From Bdellovibrionales bacterium (GTDB lineage Bacteria > Bdellovibrionota > Bdellovibrionia > Bdellovibrionales > Bdellovibrionaceae), in the NCBI GenBank assembly GCA_018266295.1, contig JAFEAQ010000006.1, forward strand, positions 248,001-312,000: a stretch of DNA of 64,000 nucleotides. The letters run 5' to 3'. The position numbers were made by a program, and so were the translations under genes. The notes below the pieces were generated by a model. It worked only from the letters and a program-made list of their open reading frames with translations, was not told the DNA's origin and searched no databases. This document shows, one piece after another, positions 60,120 through 64,000 of the stretch; the first letter of the stretch is position 1; each line of letters opens with the position of its first letter.

Positions 60120-60240
60120 AATTTGCTTGTTATCTCAAAAGTTTATCCCCAAGTAAACAGGGGTTTAAGTTCAAGATTATCCGTGGCCATTTTTTACAGG
60201 GTTTTTCACGTATCAAAGCAAGACTTGGACCTAAGACAGC

Positions 60241-60269
60241 TTCACTCCCAGGCAACGCAAAGCTACTAT
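60241..60269 (+). promoter_or_regulatory. Predicted promoter of the YceI-like gene
   Basis: TTCACT (60241-60246), 17-base spacer, TACTAT (60264-60269), 23 bases before the start codon. Confidence 0.5.
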
Positions 60270-60291
60270 ATTGTTTATAAGAGGAGAAACC

Positions 60292-60780
60292 ATGAAATTA
60301 GCCACTATTATTCTGCCAGTAGGTGCCCTTCTGTTCAGCTCTTTGACGTGGGCCGCTTCAGCGACTGTTGACGTTACATTGAGCCCGGCGGGTTCGTTTA
60401 AAGGTAAAACAGCGGACGTAAAAGGCTTCGTCACTAAAAAAGGCGACGAAGTTTCCGCACAAAATATCGTTGTAAACTTGAAGTCTTTGAAAACAGGCAT
60501 CGAGCTTCGCGATAAGCATACTCAAAAACATCTTGAGACCGAGAAATTCCCAGAAGCTGTTTTGCTTTCTGCAAAAGGCAAAGGCGGCAAAGGCACGGGT
60601 AAAATCCGTATCCGCGGTGTTGAGAAAGATATTTCCGGCACTTACAAGGTGAACGGCAACGAACTTGAGGCCGAATTCAAATTAAATCTGGCGGATTTCA
60701 AAATTACCAATGTAAAATACATGGGTGCCGGTGTTGAAGACGAAGTTGTTCTTCACGTAGCCGTCCCAGTAAAACCGTAA
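60292..60780 (+). CDS. YceI-family periplasmic protein
   Basis: A 162-residue exported protein with a signal peptide (about residues 1-22, ending WAAS). The YceI-type lipocalin-like barrel is suggested by NLKSLKTGIELRDKH, TEKFPEAVLLSAKG and KIRIRGVEKDISGTYKV. Family members bind isoprenoids and often sit near cytochromes. Here a cytochrome lipoprotein gene follows by 29 bases, in keeping with an electron-transport or lipid-carrier role. AGGAG precedes the ATG at 60292. Confidence 0.85.
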   Translation: MKLATIILPVGALLFSSLTWAASATVDVTLSPAGSFKGKTADVKGFVTKKGDEVSAQNIVVNLKSLKTGIELRDKHTQKHLETEKFPEAVLLSAKGKGGKGTGKIRIRGVEKDISGTYKVNGNELEAEFKLNLADFKITNVKYMGAGVEDEVVLHVAVPVKP

Positions 60781-60809
60781 TTAGCGAACGTCGAAACAAG
60801 GATGAACCG

Positions 60810-61196
60810 ATGAGAAAACTAATTCCTGCAGCACTCACTACTTTGGCAATGCTAGCTCCGTTGGGCTGCGGGAAGGTTTACAATTCATCCACCTACGATG
60901 CGACGACATATGGCTCAGCCGACGGGAGCGCCCAGTTCTTGGCGGCTCAAGCCATCATCAAAGCAAACTGCGCCTCTTGTCACACTCGCCCGTCTCACCA
61001 AGCTTGGGCCGGCATGAGCGAAAAAGACTATATCAGCCAAGGCCTTATCAAAGCCGGCAACCTCACAGGCTCGACTCTTTACACAAAAATCCTAGGCAAC
61101 CGCACAAGCACGCCAGGAAACATGCCAGACGGCGGAACTCCATTGACGTCAGACCAACTCACGACAATCGAAAACTGGATCCTGAACATCCCTTAA
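60810..61196 (+). CDS. Small cytochrome c-type lipoprotein
   Basis: A 128-residue protein with lipid-site C20 (PLGC) and one heme motif CASCH (54-58). The likely axial methionine lies in PGNMPDGG. The fold is a short class I-like cytochrome ending in a helix (QLTTIENWILNI). It would be membrane-tethered and pass electrons in the periplasm. It shares the CASCH motif and exported style with the gene at 7883 and follows the YceI-like gene. Confidence 0.85.
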   Translation: MRKLIPAALTTLAMLAPLGCGKVYNSSTYDATTYGSADGSAQFLAAQAIIKANCASCHTRPSHQAWAGMSEKDYISQGLIKAGNLTGSTLYTKILGNRTSTPGNMPDGGTPLTSDQLTTIENWILNIP

Positions 61197-61239
61197 AAAA
61201 GAAGAGCTCAAATTCCGTTCCAACCACCTCTTGGAATGA

Positions 61240-61887
61240 CTACAATCGGTAAGCAAGACCAAGGCGCCAGTAGATAGACTCATCCTTGTAGACCATGCCG
61301 AACGCCTGAATCATTTCAATTTTAGGATTAAATCTCACGCGCATATCTACGAAAGCGCCCGTAATTAAATCGGAGCCAGAAATAGCTGTCACATCCGCAG
61401 AACTTCCCGCGGGCCACTTGCCTTGCTTATAGAACATCGCTAGGTCAACACCGAAATCCGTGCGCGGAGTCCAACGATAGAATACGCGAGGAGATACCCG
61501 AACGGCCCACCAAGGCACACGCGCCTGGAAGTAACTGAGGGTTCCACCCTTTTCCCCGCCGACCGCGCTCCCACCGAGAACGCCACCACCGAATCCCCAA
61601 CCCCACGTCGGGCGGTACCAGTTTTTTTCAAGACCCAAACCAAAACCGTAGTACAGCGCCTGAGAATCCTGAGTTGCTCCCGTCGTACTGTTGGAAACTG
61701 AGAGTTTTTCAAACCAAGAGTTATAATCGAAAGTGATGATGTATTTCTCGATCCCCTTTTCGATTAAGTAATTCCTGCTATCATCCATGGTCTTCATTTG
61801 ACCACGGTCCATTCCTCGATTGTGCTGAGCGAATGCTGGGAGCGTGAAGAGAGTCGCAACAAAAACCATTACAAAGAAATTTTTCAT
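61240..61887 (-). CDS. Outer-membrane beta-barrel-like protein
   Basis: A 215-residue exported protein with a signal peptide (MKNFFVMVFVATLFTLPAFA after the start). Strands with alternating aromatics (YFQARVPWWAVRVSPRVFYRW) and a C-terminal strand ending in RL (YWRLGLAYRL) suggest an eight-stranded barrel. No family is recognised. The ATG at 61887 is correctly spaced from AGGAGGG; one at 61893 would be too close. It lies 11 bases after the heme-motif barrel gene and is surely in its operon. Confidence 0.75.
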   Translation of the reverse strand: MKNFFVMVFVATLFTLPAFAQHNRGMDRGQMKTMDDSRNYLIEKGIEKYIITFDYNSWFEKLSVSNSTTGATQDSQALYYGFGLGLEKNWYRPTWGWGFGGGVLGGSAVGGEKGGTLSYFQARVPWWAVRVSPRVFYRWTPRTDFGVDLAMFYKQGKWPAGSSADVTAISGSDLITGAFVDMRVRFNPKIEMIQAFGMVYKDESIYWRLGLAYRL

Positions 61888-61898
61888 GCGCATCCCTC

Positions 61899-63092
61899 CT
61901 ACAATGACAAGTGGAGCTGAGCTTGCAACATCCACTGGTCCTTGGAAACAGTTGTATCCGCGATCGAGCGGCCATTCACAAACGTTGTTCTAAACTCCAT
62001 GCGCGGCGCCGGGAACATCAAAAGGCCGAATGTCCAACGCGTCTGATCCGGAGTCTCCGGCGACAAAGTCGCATTATAGTACTCAATTTGCGAAAGCAGA
62101 TTATAACCACGAGTGATGAGGTAAAGACCTTCCAGCATCAAATAGCCTCCCATCTTAGTGCTGGGTGCAATGAAGGGACTGTCTTTCACGAAGCCGACCT
62201 CAGTGAGCAAGCTATTGCCTTTATCAAGGCCGAGCTTGGAGTGAACTTCGAAGCGTTTCTTTTCGACGTAATTGTTTTTAGACTGCAAGTAAGAAAAGCC
62301 GACGCGGTTTTTCTCAGCCACATCGTACTCAAACATCACGGAGCCACCCTTTTGACGGACATCAGCGGCCTCTTGGGCGATGTTTCCGAAGAAGACATTT
62401 CCGGTGAGCTCCCAAGCACCACCGTAATATTGCGCGATGATGCCATCCGATTGGTCATTTTGCGCAACGCCCGTGACGGCGCGGCTAAAAGCGGTATGGT
62501 CGGCGGTACGAATACCGTAAACCTTATCCATCAAGCCAATATATGTGAAGAGCTTCTTCGTTGGTTGCCAACGGAAGTAATGCTCGCGCGAGATTAAGTT
62601 TTTGTCGTTAGACTCTTTATTTGCCTGCTGGGCCATCGGTGTCGGCTGATAACCACCAGAAACCACGAAGAGATACTTCGCCTCTTGATCCAATTGGATG
62701 GCGACGTTCAAATCCGCCTGCATCGTCACATACTTTTTAACAGCGGCTTGGCTGCCTGGATTATTTACGAAATAAAGACCGCGGTATTTGATCCCCGGGC
62801 GGATCCACCAAGGGAGTTCCGTGGAGCCCAAGAAGCCTGATTTTGCGGCAATTTCTTCTTCAGAAAGCTTGTCGTTGAAGATCTTGCGGGAAGCGATCTC
62901 AGTCGTAAAGAGCGCTCGACCGTAGTCGTTCAATGGGCCATTCCCTTGACTGTTATAATGACACGTCAAACAGGAGTTATAGCCGTAGGAAATAAAGTCA
63001 GGATACGCCTCACTCGTTTGTGGGGCAAAAATCCCGGCCAACACCAAAATCGGAAGTAGTAAGATCACGCTGCAACCTCGTTGAATGCTCAT
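61899..63092 (-). CDS. Outer-membrane barrel-like protein with N-terminal c-type heme motif
   Basis: A 397-residue exported protein with a signal peptide (about residues 1-29, ending SEA). Just after it comes one heme-binding motif, CLTCH (41-45), in SYGYNSCLTCHYNSQGNGP, with GRALF beyond. The remaining 330 residues are rich in alternating strands with aromatic ends (FRWQPTKKLFTYIGLM, WMLQAQLHLSL), as in a beta-barrel. This would tie a heme to an outer-membrane barrel. The ATG at 63092 lacks a strong ribosome site; GTG 63137 is the alternative. The small barrel gene follows. Confidence 0.75.
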   Translation of the reverse strand: MSIQRGCSVILLLPILVLAGIFAPQTSEAYPDFISYGYNSCLTCHYNSQGNGPLNDYGRALFTTEIASRKIFNDKLSEEEIAAKSGFLGSTELPWWIRPGIKYRGLYFVNNPGSQAAVKKYVTMQADLNVAIQLDQEAKYLFVVSGGYQPTPMAQQANKESNDKNLISREHYFRWQPTKKLFTYIGLMDKVYGIRTADHTAFSRAVTGVAQNDQSDGIIAQYYGGAWELTGNVFFGNIAQEAADVRQKGGSVMFEYDVAEKNRVGFSYLQSKNNYVEKKRFEVHSKLGLDKGNSLLTEVGFVKDSPFIAPSTKMGGYLMLEGLYLITRGYNLLSQIEYYNATLSPETPDQTRWTFGLLMFPAPRMEFRTTFVNGRSIADTTVSKDQWMLQAQLHLSL

Positions 63093-63216
63093 AAGTGTAT
63101 GGGTGCTTTTTCTTAGGAGCAAACCAAAAATTGTCACAATGATCAGAACTTTGTCACTCCGGGCCTAGTTATATTCATCCTGGTGCAGGGCGATTAAGAA
63201 CTTGAGGGACTCATAA

Positions 63217-63255
63217 TTGCATCTCCGATGCCGGTGCGAGGAGTGTGAGATGCAA
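63217..63255 (+). promoter_or_regulatory. Hairpin across the start codon of the 63250 gene
   Basis: TTGCATCTC (63217-63225) and GAGATGCAA (63247-63255) are perfect inverted copies. The ATG at 63250 lies in the right arm and the GAGGAG ribosome site (63238-63243) in the loop. Confidence 0.5.
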
Positions 63256-64000
63256 ATGAAACGACTTAAACTGACAGCGGCAATACTGGGTTGGACTCTA
63301 TCCTCAATGGCTTTTGCCCAACAGGACCGCTCTCCCGTGATCGCCAACAAGCATTTTATTAATAATGCTGTTCAAGTGCAGATCACTCCCCGTGGTTTGA
63401 AGTACTTTGAAACTCAACTTTCCACGATTCTCGGAAATTTAGGTTACAATTTCTCCGAAGGTTACTTCCCTGCTCAAAAAATCGTCTCTGAAAAACCCAT
63501 TGATATGAATGAACTCGGGAAAAAAAATCCTGAGGCTTTAAAAACATATCTTATGGTGAAAGACATGCTGACAAAATGGCTCGTCGGCTTCTCTTTGACA
63601 GATCATCGCCCGGTTGTAGAGATCGGCGAATCCGGTTACTCCGCAGCTTTTACTCGATTTGCTTTGATTACTGATGAAGCACTCATGAATCAGCTCGGCA
63701 AACGTGACGGCGCTGTTTTGGCAATCGACCTTGAGGTGAAACGCCTGACTGTGGCGACTCAGGCCGTGCGCGTATGGGATATGAACAACCTTTCCTTCGT
63801 CAAAGTCGGCATGGATGACGTCAGCATCACCGCGGGTGATGATAAAACTCCTCTGAAAGTGCGCCTGCCTTTCTATATTCGCATGAATGCTCAAGGAAAT
63901 ATCGATTTTGAATCGCTGGAGATTCAAGAAAACCTCGCGGATATTCCTTTAACTGTAAAATATAAGAAATTGATTGTTCCGCAAGTGGCCGTCGAAGTCG
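63250..64000 (+). CDS. Exported protein of unknown function, 5' part
   Basis: The frame stays open to the right edge, so only the first 250 residues are seen. A signal peptide (about residues 1-23, ending MAFA) is clear. The mature part mixes short helices and strands (PRGLKYFETQLSTILGNLG, PVVEIGESGYSAAFTRFALI) and has no cysteine. No family is recognised. GAGGAG at 63238-63243, six bases upstream, sets the ATG at 63250 rather than 63256. A hairpin overlaps the start codon. Confidence 0.75.
   Translation, partial: MQMKRLKLTAAILGWTLSSMAFAQQDRSPVIANKHFINNAVQVQITPRGLKYFETQLSTILGNLGYNFSEGYFPAQKIVSEKPIDMNELGKKNPEALKTYLMVKDMLTKWLVGFSLTDHRPVVEIGESGYSAAFTRFALITDEALMNQLGKRDGAVLAIDLEVKRLTVATQAVRVWDMNNLSFVKVGMDDVSITAGDDKTPLKVRLPFYIRMNAQGNIDFESLEIQENLADIPLTVKYKKLIVPQVAVEV

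Noticed and set aside
1-64000. tRNA, rRNA, CRISPR arrays, transposases and phage genes
   Set aside because: No cloverleaf-like segments, no regularly spaced repeats and no recombinase or phage proteins were seen in any intergenic gap or frame.

Overview
The window reads as chromosomal DNA of a Gram-negative, aerobic, Bdellovibrio-like predator (Bdellovibrionota). This is inferred from gene content and style, not from a marker gene: LpxC and several outer-membrane beta-barrels show an LPS outer membrane; there are many secreted proteins and lipoproteins, secreted L,D-transpeptidases, single-heme lipoproteins, a membrane pyrophosphatase, and both OxyR and PerR peroxide control. Base composition is near 50% GC and even throughout. 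There is no rRNA, tRNA, CRISPR array, phage or recognisable transposase, so this is core genome with a few odd intergenic elements.

Layout. 1-5.4 kb: 3' end of a phosphatase-like gene, a heavily structured intergenic stretch, a CapA-type protein, a YchJ-type protein, a two-component pair whose kinase has a proline/glycine-rich sensor loop, and a small secreted protein. 5.4-11.7 kb: nitronate monooxygenase, alanine dehydrogenase, lpxC, hemerythrin and two heme-motif lipoproteins. 11.7-16.8 kb (minus): a tight six-gene run ruvC-ruvA-ruvB-asparaginase-two orphan periplasmic binding proteins. 16.9-19.3 kb: TPR protein, efp, LPP20-like lipoprotein. 19.6-28.1 kb: an envelope operon with overlapping stops and starts: helical protein, TamB-like protein, long Omp85/TamA-like protein, binding protein. 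28.3-36.6 kb: hppA, ChaN-like protein, cysteine-rich secreted protein, TetR regulator, OsmC, MFS transporter and small membrane proteins.

36.7-48.2 kb: secreted L,D-transpeptidase, ZIP metal transporter, oxyR-dps, prpD-prpB, an orphan sensor kinase, a second L,D-transpeptidase, a large lipoprotein and a citrate/methylcitrate synthase. PrpD, PrpB and this synthase supply most of a methylcitrate cycle for propionate. 48.2-52.6 kb: two lipoproteins (one PhoD-like), then perR-ahpC-ahpD with two clear PerR-type operators and a 156-bp inverted-repeat cassette between ahpC and ahpD. 52.7-64 kb: acetyltransferase, prolyl oligopeptidase, VOC protein, pepN, SDR, folE, YceI-like protein, cytochrome lipoprotein, two outer-membrane proteins (one with an N-terminal heme motif) and the start of another secreted protein cut by the window edge.

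Themes. Peroxide defence is dense (OxyR-Dps, PerR-AhpC-AhpD, OsmC), and its operators can be read directly. Envelope assembly and remodelling (LpxC, TamA/TamB, L,D-transpeptidases) and small extracytoplasmic redox proteins are the other recurring jobs. No wholly new multi-gene system is obvious. The best leads are the inverted-repeat cassette at 51502-51657, the heme-tagged beta-barrel pair at 61240-63092, the long-POTRA tam operon, the proline-rich kinase and several hairpins placed over translation start sites.
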